Both the position numbers and the translations under genes were made by a program. Source: Rubrivivax sp. (lineage in GTDB: Bacteria > Pseudomonadota > Gammaproteobacteria > Burkholderiales > Burkholderiaceae_C). Taken from it: a DNA stretch of 58,617 bases. The notes beneath the pieces were generated by a model. The model saw nothing but the letters and a program-made list of their open reading frames with translations. It searched no databases and was not told where the DNA came from. This document shows, one piece after another, positions 43,843-51,476 of this stretch; the stretch's first letter is position 1; every line of letters begins with the position of its first letter. The stretch spans positions 202,888 to 261,504 of the forward strand of contig JALHPF010000002.1 of NCBI GenBank assembly GCA_022842595.1, in the 5' to 3' direction.

Positions 43843-44994
43843 ATGAACGCATTGGAACAACGCATCGCGGCATCTGGCCCAAAGAAGATCCTCGCCTGCG
43901 ACGGCGGCGGCATCCGCGGCCTGATGAGTGTCGAGATCCTGGCCGCGATGGAAGACGCCCTGCGCGCACGCCTGGGCCGCGGGCCGGACTTCGTGCTCTC
44001 GGACTACTTCGACTACGTCTGCGGCACCAGTACTGGCGCGGTCATCGCCGCCTGCGTCGCGATGGGCATGCCGATGTCGCGGGTGCGCGAGTTCTACGTC
44101 GCCAGCGGCCGCCAGATGTTCGACAAGGCCTCGCTGCTGAAGCGGCTGCAATACAGGTACAACGACGAGCCGCTGGCGCTGAAGCTGCGCGAAGAGCTCG
44201 GCGCCGACACCACGCTGGGCAGCGAGAAGCTAAGAACGCTGCTGATGATGGTGCTGCGCAACGCCACCACCGATTCGCCCTGGCCCATCAGCAACAACCC
44301 GGCTGCCAAGTACAACGACAGCACGCGCGACGACTGCAACCTGCAGCTGCCGCTGTGGCAGCTCGTGCGGGCCAGTACGGCTGCGCCAACGTACTTTCCG
44401 CCCGAGGTCGTCACCTTCGGCAACCCGGCAGTTCGCAGCTACAACTTCATCTTCGTCGACGGCGGCGTGACGGCCTATAACAACCCCGCGTTCCTGGCCT
44501 TCCAGACCGTCACGGCGAGCCCCTACCGGATCAATTGGGCGACCGGGGCGGACCAACTGCTGATCGTCAGCGTCGGCACCGGCGGTTCCAGTCTGGCCGA
44601 CCCGCAGCTGAAGGCCGGCAACATGCACCTGCTCTACAACGCCGCTTCGATTCCGTCGGCGCTGATGAACGCGGCGTCGGCCGGCTGGGACATGGCGTGC
44701 CGCACGCTGGGCCGCTGCCGCCATGGCGAGCCGATCGACAGGGAATTTGGCAGCATGCTCAGTGGTCCGCCCGGGCTGGCCCCCAATGCGACGGTGCCCC
44801 GGCTGTTCACCTACATGCGCTACAACCCGGAGCTGTCGGCGCAAGGGCTGTCGGATCTGGGTTTGGGGCACATCCGGCCGGCCGACGTCATGCAGCTCGA
44901 CTCCATTGACCACATGACCGAAATCCAGCACGTCGGGCGGGCCTACGCGGCGAAGGCCGTGTCCATCGCGCACTTCGACGACTTCCTGGGCTGA
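43843..44994 (+). CDS. patatin-like phospholipase
   Basis: 383 aa from ATG 43843 (AAAGGA ~8 bp upstream). Oxyanion motif ACDGGGIRGLMSVEIL (residues 18-33), nucleophile S63 in GTSTG, and catalytic Asp206 in FVDGGVTAYNN: an intact Ser-Asp dyad. It lacks a signal peptide. It is similar in size and motif layout to CapV-like patatins, which degrade membrane phospholipids in antiphage systems, but there is no cyclase gene nearby. It lies between the TIR-WD40 gene and a convergent DrHyd/TPR-S gene, so a role in the same defence island is plausible. Confidence 0.88.
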   Translation: MNALEQRIAASGPKKILACDGGGIRGLMSVEILAAMEDALRARLGRGPDFVLSDYFDYVCGTSTGAVIAACVAMGMPMSRVREFYVASGRQMFDKASLLKRLQYRYNDEPLALKLREELGADTTLGSEKLRTLLMMVLRNATTDSPWPISNNPAAKYNDSTRDDCNLQLPLWQLVRASTAAPTYFPPEVVTFGNPAVRSYNFIFVDGGVTAYNNPAFLAFQTVTASPYRINWATGADQLLIVSVGTGGSSLADPQLKAGNMHLLYNAASIPSALMNAASAGWDMACRTLGRCRHGEPIDREFGSMLSGPPGLAPNATVPRLFTYMRYNPELSAQGLSDLGLGHIRPADVMQLDSIDHMTEIQHVGRAYAAKAVSIAHFDDFLG

Positions 44995-45055
44995 TCGCGC
45001 TGGAACCTGCCCGCGTGTCGCTGCTGGGCCGTTTCGGGATCGGGCCGAACCACCA

Positions 45056-46399
45056 TCAGCCTGCGCGCAGGCCGTCGATCACGGCAGCCAGTCGTTCGTG
45101 GGCCTCCACGTCGGCCACGTGCTGCAGGCTGGCGTCCAGCGCCCCCAGGATGCTGGCCAGTTGCCAGGCGGCGGCGCCTTCAGCCTGCACCTCATCGGAC
45201 AGTTCCTCGGCCTTGTCGGCGTCGCCGGCGTCGAAGGCCGCCGCCAGAAGCGTGGGCCGCAGCCAGATGTCGGTGCTGCCCCGTCGCCGCGCGCGCTCGC
45301 AGGCCGCGATGACGATGCGCAGCACCGAATGCGCTTTGTCCTCGTCGCCTTTGCGCCCGCGTTGCCGGTACAACGTCGGCAGGTTGCTGGCGCAGTAGTA
45401 CTCGTTGAGGTCGAGCTCCATGCCGCGTTCGTAGTGGTCGATGGCCAGGGCCAGCAGCCGTCGTTGCTCGGCGGGCACGGCGCTGGCACGCGCCAGCCGC
45501 TTGTAGCGCCCGCCGATCAGGCCCAGTCGCTCCTGCGTCGGCCCGGCCGTGGCCACCAGCGCTTCCAGCGCGGCGATGGCTTCGACGTGCGACCCGGCCT
45601 GCGACATCGCCAGCGCGCGCTGCTCGGCCAGTTCAGGCAGCGCCTGCAGCGCCGCTGGCAGGCTGGCGATGAAGTCCACCATGACTTGCCTGTCGGCCGG
45701 TGTGTCGACGCAGTCCCGCAGCATCAGAGCCAGCGCGATGGCCACTGGCGCTGTCATCGAGGCGCCGGCTTGCGCCTGCACGATGCGTTGGGCGCGCGCC
45801 ATGCGCTCGGCGCGCGGCGCCGCACGCACCGCACGCAACTCAGCCTGGAAAGCGGCCTGCCGGGACATCTGGTCCTTCATCGTCGACGCTGTGGTGACGT
45901 CGACCTTGTCCGGGTAGCCTCGGATCGAGGCGTGCATGGGCGACAGGCCGCCCATCAGTGGCGGGATCCCCTTGGCAATAGCCTGTCGCACGCACAGTGC
46001 CGTGGCCTCGGTGATTTCGCCCTCAGGCAGCGGGTAGCGAACGGTGCGCATTTGTGCCACGTCGAACAGCTGGCGCGACCAGTCGGCCGCCAACAGCACG
46101 CAGCCCTGGGGCCGCGCGGCATGGCGGATGCCGATCTCGTAGTACACATTGCCGTTGGCAATGCTCATGTCGGCCAGCACCAAGTCGGCGAAGTACAGCC
46201 GCTCGAGCATTTGCGTGATGATCAGCGCGCCGGTGTCCTGATCGGCGCGCACGGGCTCGTAGCCCAGCGATTCGATGACTGGCACGTAGGCGCGGTCCCA
46301 CAGCGCGTTGAAGTCGATTTCGCCCGGGCCTCGGCCGGTCTCGACCTGCGTGGCCTTGCGGCCGTAGGGCATCACCATGAAGCACAACGGCCGGATCAT
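45056..46399 (-). CDS. deoxyribohydrolase-like domain fused to TPR-S (DUF4071, TRAFs-binding) protein
   Basis: 447 aa from ATG 46399. The N-terminal ~110 residues have the nucleoside-deoxyribosyltransferase/DrHyd pattern: CFMVMPYGRK at the start, YFADLVLADMSIANGNVYYE with putative catalytic E88, then GIRHAARPQGCVLLAAD. After a linker, helical repeats from residue ~200 (ALEALVATAGPTQERLGLIG, YERGMELDLNEYYCASNLPT, STDIWLRPTLLAAAFDAGDA) match DUF4071, also called TPR-S. The same DrHyd + TPR-S order occurs in the N-terminal half of animal ASK1-type MAP3Ks, and TPR-S proteins are predicted parts of bacterial conflict systems. Its ATG overlaps the stop of the SLOG-like gene. Confidence 0.8.
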   Translation of the reverse strand: MIRPLCFMVMPYGRKATQVETGRGPGEIDFNALWDRAYVPVIESLGYEPVRADQDTGALIITQMLERLYFADLVLADMSIANGNVYYEIGIRHAARPQGCVLLAADWSRQLFDVAQMRTVRYPLPEGEITEATALCVRQAIAKGIPPLMGGLSPMHASIRGYPDKVDVTTASTMKDQMSRQAAFQAELRAVRAAPRAERMARAQRIVQAQAGASMTAPVAIALALMLRDCVDTPADRQVMVDFIASLPAALQALPELAEQRALAMSQAGSHVEAIAALEALVATAGPTQERLGLIGGRYKRLARASAVPAEQRRLLALAIDHYERGMELDLNEYYCASNLPTLYRQRGRKGDEDKAHSVLRIVIAACERARRRGSTDIWLRPTLLAAAFDAGDADKAEELSDEVQAEGAAAWQLASILGALDASLQHVADVEAHERLAAVIDGLRAG

Positions 46400-46986
46400 G
46401 CCGCCAACCCGAACAGCTGCCGGGTGTCCAGCCAATGCGTACGGCCGTGTCGTTCGGCCACGATGCGTCGCAGATGCTGCGTCCCGCCGCGCCCGTCGCC
46501 GCCCTGTCCGTCCCACAGACAGATGAACTCGACGCGCTCGCCGCCGTCGCGGCTGGCGGCTTCCAGCATCCACAGGTTGGTCTGCTCGTAGGGGTCTTCG
46601 CCCGCCGCCAGTGGCGGCCGCTCCAGCGCCAGGATGTGCAGGCTGCTTTGTGCGCAGACGGCATCGAAGCGCATTGGCCAGTCGCCGCCGGCAAAGGCCA
46701 CCGACTTCTGCACGAAGACATCGGGCGCAAACGGCAAGTACACCTCCAGCGGCACGCCGCGTTCGGCCACGGCTTCGGCGAACAGCAGGTCTCCTCCGCA
46801 GGCGGCGCTGCAGACGGCGCGGTCCTGCGGCCCTGCTTCCAGGCCCCTCAGCAACTGTGCCAGGGCCTGCCGCGCGGTGTTTTCCTGCTGCGGTGGGAAG
46901 CGCGGCCTGTCGCGGCCAGGCGCATCGATCATGTGGCCGCTGAACAGCAGCACGCGGCGCGGGCTGGTGGCAGACGTCGTCGACAT
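46396..46986 (-). CDS. SLOG-like nucleotide-sensing domain protein
   Basis: 196 aa from ATG 46986. A Rossmann-like start, RRVLLFSGHMIDAPG, is followed by AVCSAACGGDLLFAEAVAER (GGD at 64-66) and GVPLEVYLPFAPDVFVQKSV; this resembles SLOG-superfamily domains found beside TPR-S and TIR proteins. It probably binds a nucleotide-derived ligand and signals to the DrHyd-TPR-S protein, whose gene overlaps by 4 bp. The reading frame is open upstream to 47337, so a longer form cannot be excluded. Confidence 0.65.
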   Translation of the reverse strand: MSTTSATSPRRVLLFSGHMIDAPGRDRPRFPPQQENTARQALAQLLRGLEAGPQDRAVCSAACGGDLLFAEAVAERGVPLEVYLPFAPDVFVQKSVAFAGGDWPMRFDAVCAQSSLHILALERPPLAAGEDPYEQTNLWMLEAASRDGGERVEFICLWDGQGGDGRGGTQHLRRIVAERHGRTHWLDTRQLFGLAA

Positions 46987-47445
46987 GGCGCGGATCGTGC
47001 CGTTGCAGCCGGGCTCTGGCAAGCCCCATCGGCCGCGAGCTACGCCGGCATTCAAGCCCTCGCTCCGCCATGCCAGGACGAGAGCACCCAGGCTGAGCAA
47101 TCGTTGCCCGACGACCGCAACGTCCTGCCCGTAGCTGCCGCGCACCCCGAAGGCTTTGCGCGCCAGGCCAAACTCGACACCCCACGGGAAGCGGCTGTTC
47201 ACCCAAGAGTAGGACCGGAGCGCCAGAGCCCACGAAAGTCGGGTCGCCGGTCGGCAGCCGCCGACACCTGCCGCTGGCCACGGGCGGCTTGTGGGCATCT
47301 CACTTGACATTGCAGACTCAGAAGGTCTGGCCAGCACGAGTCCCAGGGCGGTCTATCGCCGCCCGGCGCCCGAAATCGCGCGGACCGGCTTGCCGCTGTC
47401 GCGATCCTGCAGAGCGTCTATCGAATTGCCGCGAGCGGCGAAGAG
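46987..47445. other. divergent intergenic region between SLOG pair and TPS operon
   Basis: 459 bp between two divergent units, so both promoters should lie here. On the minus strand the frame of the SLOG gene stays open to 47337 with fair third-position GC and could encode an N-terminal extension or a gene remnant (e.g. SRFPWGVEFGLARKAFG). No repeat, tRNA or clear operator was seen. Confidence 0.4.
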
Positions 47446-49206
47446 GTGTCCGTCCCCTTTTCCTTCGATGCTGGCATTGCCCTGGCGCTGACTGCTGCGG
47501 AATTGACGCCCGTCAACGCATCTGCAGAGCGGCGCACTAGTGTGGGCAGTATCGTGAGCCCGTTGATTCACCCTGCCGCCCGCCGTATCGCATCGCAGTT
47601 GCTGCGTGGGTTTCGGACGATGTCCTGGCTCGGGGCCGTGCTGGGTGTCGGTCCGGTGGGTGCACAGACAGCACCGCCACCACCGTCCGCCGCAGCGGAC
47701 GGCTTCCGGCTGCCGCCCGTCGCCATCCGCGATGACCGGCGCGTCGAAGCCTTTGCCTTCGAGGGGCGCAGCGCCCTGCCCGAATTCGACTTGCAGGCCT
47801 TGGCTGCCGACTTGCGCGGTCGTCGTGTCAGCGACGACGAACTCGAGGAACTGCGGCTGCGCATCACACGGCTTTATGTCGACCGCGGCTTCGTCAACTC
47901 GGGGGCCGTGATCCCGGCCAACCCGCTGCGCGACGGCATCTTCACGTTCCGCATCGTCGAGGGCCACATCGGCGAGGTGCGCGTTTCGGGGCAGGGACGG
48001 CTGCGATCGGGCTATGTCGCCGAGCGGCTGGTGAAAGGCCAGGCCGAGGTGTTCGACGTTGCCGTGCTGGAAGATCGTTTCCGCCTGCTGCTCACCGACC
48101 CGCTGATCGGCAAGATGAACGCGCGCATCCTGCCGCGCGCCGAGCTCGGTCAGGCATTGCTCGACGTGCAGGTCGAGCGCGCACCGCCGTACCGCCTGAC
48201 GGTCTTTACCGACAATCACCGCCCGCCCTCGATCGGCGCCCATGCGGTGGGCCTGACCGGCACGTTGTGGAACCTCACTGGGCTGGGCGACGCACTCGAC
48301 GCCACGGCACTCGCCAGTTCCGGTGCGCGGCGCCACGGCCTGGGCTGGACGGTGCCGGTGCCGCGACTGCGCACGCGCGTCGAGCTGCGCCGCGAGTCGG
48401 GCACAGCCTCGGTTGTCGAGGAGCCTGTGCGCGCGATCGACATCGCCAGCCAGATCGACTCGTTCGAGTTCGGCGCGCAGCAGCCGCTGATCGAGGCACT
48501 CGGCGAGCGGCTGGTGCTCGGCCTGGTCCGCACTCGCCGCGAGAGCCGCAGCTCGCTGCTCGGCGAGCCGTTCTCCTTCACGCCAGGCGAGCCCAACGGC
48601 CGGTCACGGCTGCGCGCCTGGCGCGCGACAGTCGACTACGCGCGGCGCTGGCCGGCGCAGGTGCTGGCGCTCAAGATCACGCTGACCCAAGGGCGCAGCA
48701 ACATCGACCCCGGTCTGGACGAGGCGCTGCGCGCGCCGCAGCCGGGCTACCGCGTCTGGCTCGCGCAGGCGCAATTCGTTCAGCAGGCGGCGGCGCACGG
48801 CTCCCAGCTGGTGATGAAGGCGGCGCTGCAGCGCACGCGACAGCGGCTGCTGCCCATGGAACGCCTGGCGGTCGGTGGCGTGGCCACGGTGCGCGGCTAC
48901 CGCGAGAACCAGCTCGTGCGCGACGAAGGCCTGGCCGGCAGCGTGGAGTGGCAGGTGCCGTGGCCGGTGGCGCCGGGATCTGCGCACCGAGTCGTACTCG
49001 GGCCCTTCATCGACTTCGGCATCGCGCGCGACCGCGGCGAACCTGCCGACCGGCTGCGTTCGGCCGGCGCAGGTCTGAACTGGCGCGGTCGCGGTTTCGA
49101 GCTGGTGCTGCAGGTGGCTGCGAAGCTGGAGCGCAAGTCGCCACGCGGGAGCGGCGACCTGCAGGATCACGGCGTGCACTTTCAACTGCGCCAGTCCTGG
49201 CCGTGA
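47446..49206 (+). CDS. TpsB-type outer-membrane transporter (ShlB/FhaC/HecB family)
   Basis: Up to 586 aa from GTG 47446; ATG 47620 (MSWLGAVLGVGPVGAQTAPP), which gives a plain signal peptide, is an alternative start. POTRA regions: VEAFAFEGRSALPEFDLQAL and GIFTFRIVEGHIGEVRVSGQ. A 16-strand-type barrel follows with the family motif VRGYRENQLVRDEGLAGSVE (VRGY, loop 6) and a C-terminal Phe-rich strand. It should translocate the TpsA protein encoded two genes downstream. First of five overlapping genes. Confidence 0.88.
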   Translation: MSVPFSFDAGIALALTAAELTPVNASAERRTSVGSIVSPLIHPAARRIASQLLRGFRTMSWLGAVLGVGPVGAQTAPPPPSAAADGFRLPPVAIRDDRRVEAFAFEGRSALPEFDLQALAADLRGRRVSDDELEELRLRITRLYVDRGFVNSGAVIPANPLRDGIFTFRIVEGHIGEVRVSGQGRLRSGYVAERLVKGQAEVFDVAVLEDRFRLLLTDPLIGKMNARILPRAELGQALLDVQVERAPPYRLTVFTDNHRPPSIGAHAVGLTGTLWNLTGLGDALDATALASSGARRHGLGWTVPVPRLRTRVELRRESGTASVVEEPVRAIDIASQIDSFEFGAQQPLIEALGERLVLGLVRTRRESRSSLLGEPFSFTPGEPNGRSRLRAWRATVDYARRWPAQVLALKITLTQGRSNIDPGLDEALRAPQPGYRVWLAQAQFVQQAAAHGSQLVMKAALQRTRQRLLPMERLAVGGVATVRGYRENQLVRDEGLAGSVEWQVPWPVAPGSAHRVVLGPFIDFGIARDRGEPADRLRSAGAGLNWRGRGFELVLQVAAKLERKSPRGSGDLQDHGVHFQLRQSWP

Positions 49207-51476
49207 ACCGGCAGCGAACCATGCGACTGTCACTTGCTTCGGTGGTCTCGGCGCTGACGATGGCGCTGCTGGGCGCGGGCGCGCTGGCCGCGCCGGCGCT
49301 GGCGGCAGCGCAGCAGGCCACGGCAAGGTCGGCAGCGCCCTCGGGCGAACCGTGGATCCAGCGCGGGACCCGCCGCTGCCAGCAAGGCGAGTGGCACCTC
49401 GCCGTCGACGAGCTTGGCCAGGCCCTGGCGCTGGCCGCCACGCCTGGGCAGAGGGCGCGCGCTGCGGCCGCCCTGGCGCTGGCGCTGCACCGCAGGGGCC
49501 AGCTCGACGAGGCCGAGACGCTGCTGCTGCAGGCCTATGAGGCCGCCGGTGATGCCGGTGTCGCCGGTGTCGCCATCGAAGCCGCAGAGCGTGCCACCTG
49601 GGCCAACGATCTGGGCAACCTGGCGCTGGCGCGGTCGCGCGAGGCCGAGGCGCGCCGCTGGTACGGGCAGGCGCAGCGACTGGCACCGCAGGCCCGCTCG
49701 CTGCAGACCAGCGTGGCGCTGAACCTGGCGCGCCTGGAGCCGGCCGCCGGGCGCCTGGAACGGCTGCAGCGCATCGATGCCGATCTCGCTGCCATCGACG
49801 ACGAAGCCGATCGCGCACGCCATGCCGCGCAGCTGGGCGCCCAGGCGGCCGGGCTGGGCGCCGCGGGCACGGCGCTGGCGCACGCGTCGTTTCAGAACGC
49901 CCGGCGGTTGGCAGCCGCGGCGGGCGCCGCACGCACCGAGGCGCAAGCCGTGGCCGGGCTGGCCGGGCTCTACGAAGACGCCGGCCGGGGTGCAGAGGCG
50001 TTGCTCTTCGTCGACGAGGCCGTCCGGCTGGCGCAGGCCCTCGACGCGCGCGACCTGCTGCTGCGGCTGGAGTGGCAGCGCGGCCGGCTGCTGCGCGCCG
50101 CTGGCCGGCCTGAAGCGGCGGTGGCGGCCTACCGCCGGGCCGTCGAGCACATCGAGGCCATCCGCCAGGACATCCCGATCGTCTACGAAGGCGGCCGCTC
50201 GTCGTTCCGCGAGGCGCTCGAGCCCATCTACCTGGGGCTGGCCGACCTGTTGCTGGCCCAGTCCGCCACGCAGCCGGCCGATGCGGCGCGGCAGGCCACC
50301 CGCGAGGCACGCGACGTGGTCGAGCAGATCAAGCGCAGCGAGCTCGAAGACTACCTTGGCGACCGCTGCACCGTGGAGTCCGCCCGCACGCTGCAGGCAG
50401 CGGCGCTGCCGGCCGGCACGGCGGTGCTCTATCCCATCCTGCTGCCGGGGCGGCTGGAACTGCTGGTCGAGACGGCGCAGGGCCTGCAGCGGCAGGTGCA
50501 GCCGGTGCCAGCGGCGGAGTTGCAGGCGCTGGCATTGGAATTCGCGGGCCGGCTGCGCGAGAAGCTTCCCTATGTCGCCCAGGCACGCCTGCTGTACGAG
50601 CGGCTGCTGCGCCCGATCGAGGCCTTCCTGGCCGAGCAGCAGACCGACACCCTGGTCGTCGTGCCCGACGGCGTCCTGCGCCTGGTGCCCTTCGGTGCCT
50701 TGCTCGACGGCAACCGCTTCGCGATCGAGAAGCTCGCCGTCGTCACCGCACCGGCGTTGAGCCTGACGGCCACCGGCGCAGCGCCGCGCGGCCCGTCGCG
50801 GCGACTCGTGGCTGGCCTGTCCGAGCCAGGCCCGGTGATCGACACGCTGCCGCCTGGGCTGCTGGGGGAGCTGGGCCTTGCCATGACCGCCGGGCCGCCG
50901 GAGCGCGAGGCGCTGCGCCGTTCGCTGCGGCTGCCGGGCGTCAAGAGCGAGTTGCAGGCGCTGGGCGCCGCCGCGGGGGGCGCGACCCTGCTCGACGCCG
51001 ACTTCACGGTGAGTCGCTTCGAATCGCTGCTGTCCAGCGGCGATTTCGGCTTCGTCCACATCGCGTCGCACGGCGTCTTCAGCAGCAGCGCAGCGGCCAG
51101 CTGGGTGATGGCCTACGACGGGTTGATCACGCTGGACCGGCTGCAAGGGTCCTTGGGCGCCGAGAGGCTGCGTGAGCGGCCGCTGGAGTTGCTCACCCTG
51201 TCCGCCTGCCAGACCGCCGAGGGTGACGACCGCGCCCCGCTGGGTTTGTCAGGCGCGGCGCTGAAGGCGCGTGCGCGCAGCGCGCTGGGTTCGCTGTGGC
51301 CGGTGTCCGACGAGGTCACGCCGGTGCTGATGGCGGCCTTCTACGAACGGCTGGCCCAGCGGCAGACAAGCAAGGCGCGGGCGCTGCAGGAAGTGCAGCG
51401 CGCGTTCCTGGCCCAAGCTGCCTTCCGCCACCCTTACTACTGGGCGGCTTTCATCCTGGTGGGGAACTGGCAATGA
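49203..51476 (+). CDS. exported TPR-CHAT domain protein (caspase-like protease family)
   Basis: 757 aa from GTG 49203, which overlaps the tpsB stop; ATG 49221 (751 aa) is an alternative. The signal peptide LALLGAGALAA-type stretch (MALLGAGALAAPALAAAQQA) implies export. Residues ~50-330 are TPR-like helical repeats. The C-terminal CHAT domain has the catalytic dyad in HIASHGVFSSS (His ~616) and LLTLSACQTAEGDDRAPLGL (Cys ~663, counted from 49221), then SALGSLWPVSDEVTPVLMAA and HPYYWAAFILVGNW. CHAT proteins are caspase-like; those beside TPS genes in cyanobacteria have no proven function. Coupled to tpsB and tpsA by 4-bp overlaps. Confidence 0.88.
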   Translation: MNRQRTMRLSLASVVSALTMALLGAGALAAPALAAAQQATARSAAPSGEPWIQRGTRRCQQGEWHLAVDELGQALALAATPGQRARAAAALALALHRRGQLDEAETLLLQAYEAAGDAGVAGVAIEAAERATWANDLGNLALARSREAEARRWYGQAQRLAPQARSLQTSVALNLARLEPAAGRLERLQRIDADLAAIDDEADRARHAAQLGAQAAGLGAAGTALAHASFQNARRLAAAAGAARTEAQAVAGLAGLYEDAGRGAEALLFVDEAVRLAQALDARDLLLRLEWQRGRLLRAAGRPEAAVAAYRRAVEHIEAIRQDIPIVYEGGRSSFREALEPIYLGLADLLLAQSATQPADAARQATREARDVVEQIKRSELEDYLGDRCTVESARTLQAAALPAGTAVLYPILLPGRLELLVETAQGLQRQVQPVPAAELQALALEFAGRLREKLPYVAQARLLYERLLRPIEAFLAEQQTDTLVVVPDGVLRLVPFGALLDGNRFAIEKLAVVTAPALSLTATGAAPRGPSRRLVAGLSEPGPVIDTLPPGLLGELGLAMTAGPPEREALRRSLRLPGVKSELQALGAAAGGATLLDADFTVSRFESLLSSGDFGFVHIASHGVFSSSAAASWVMAYDGLITLDRLQGSLGAERLRERPLELLTLSACQTAEGDDRAPLGLSGAALKARARSALGSLWPVSDEVTPVLMAAFYERLAQRQTSKARALQEVQRAFLAQAAFRHPYYWAAFILVGNWQ

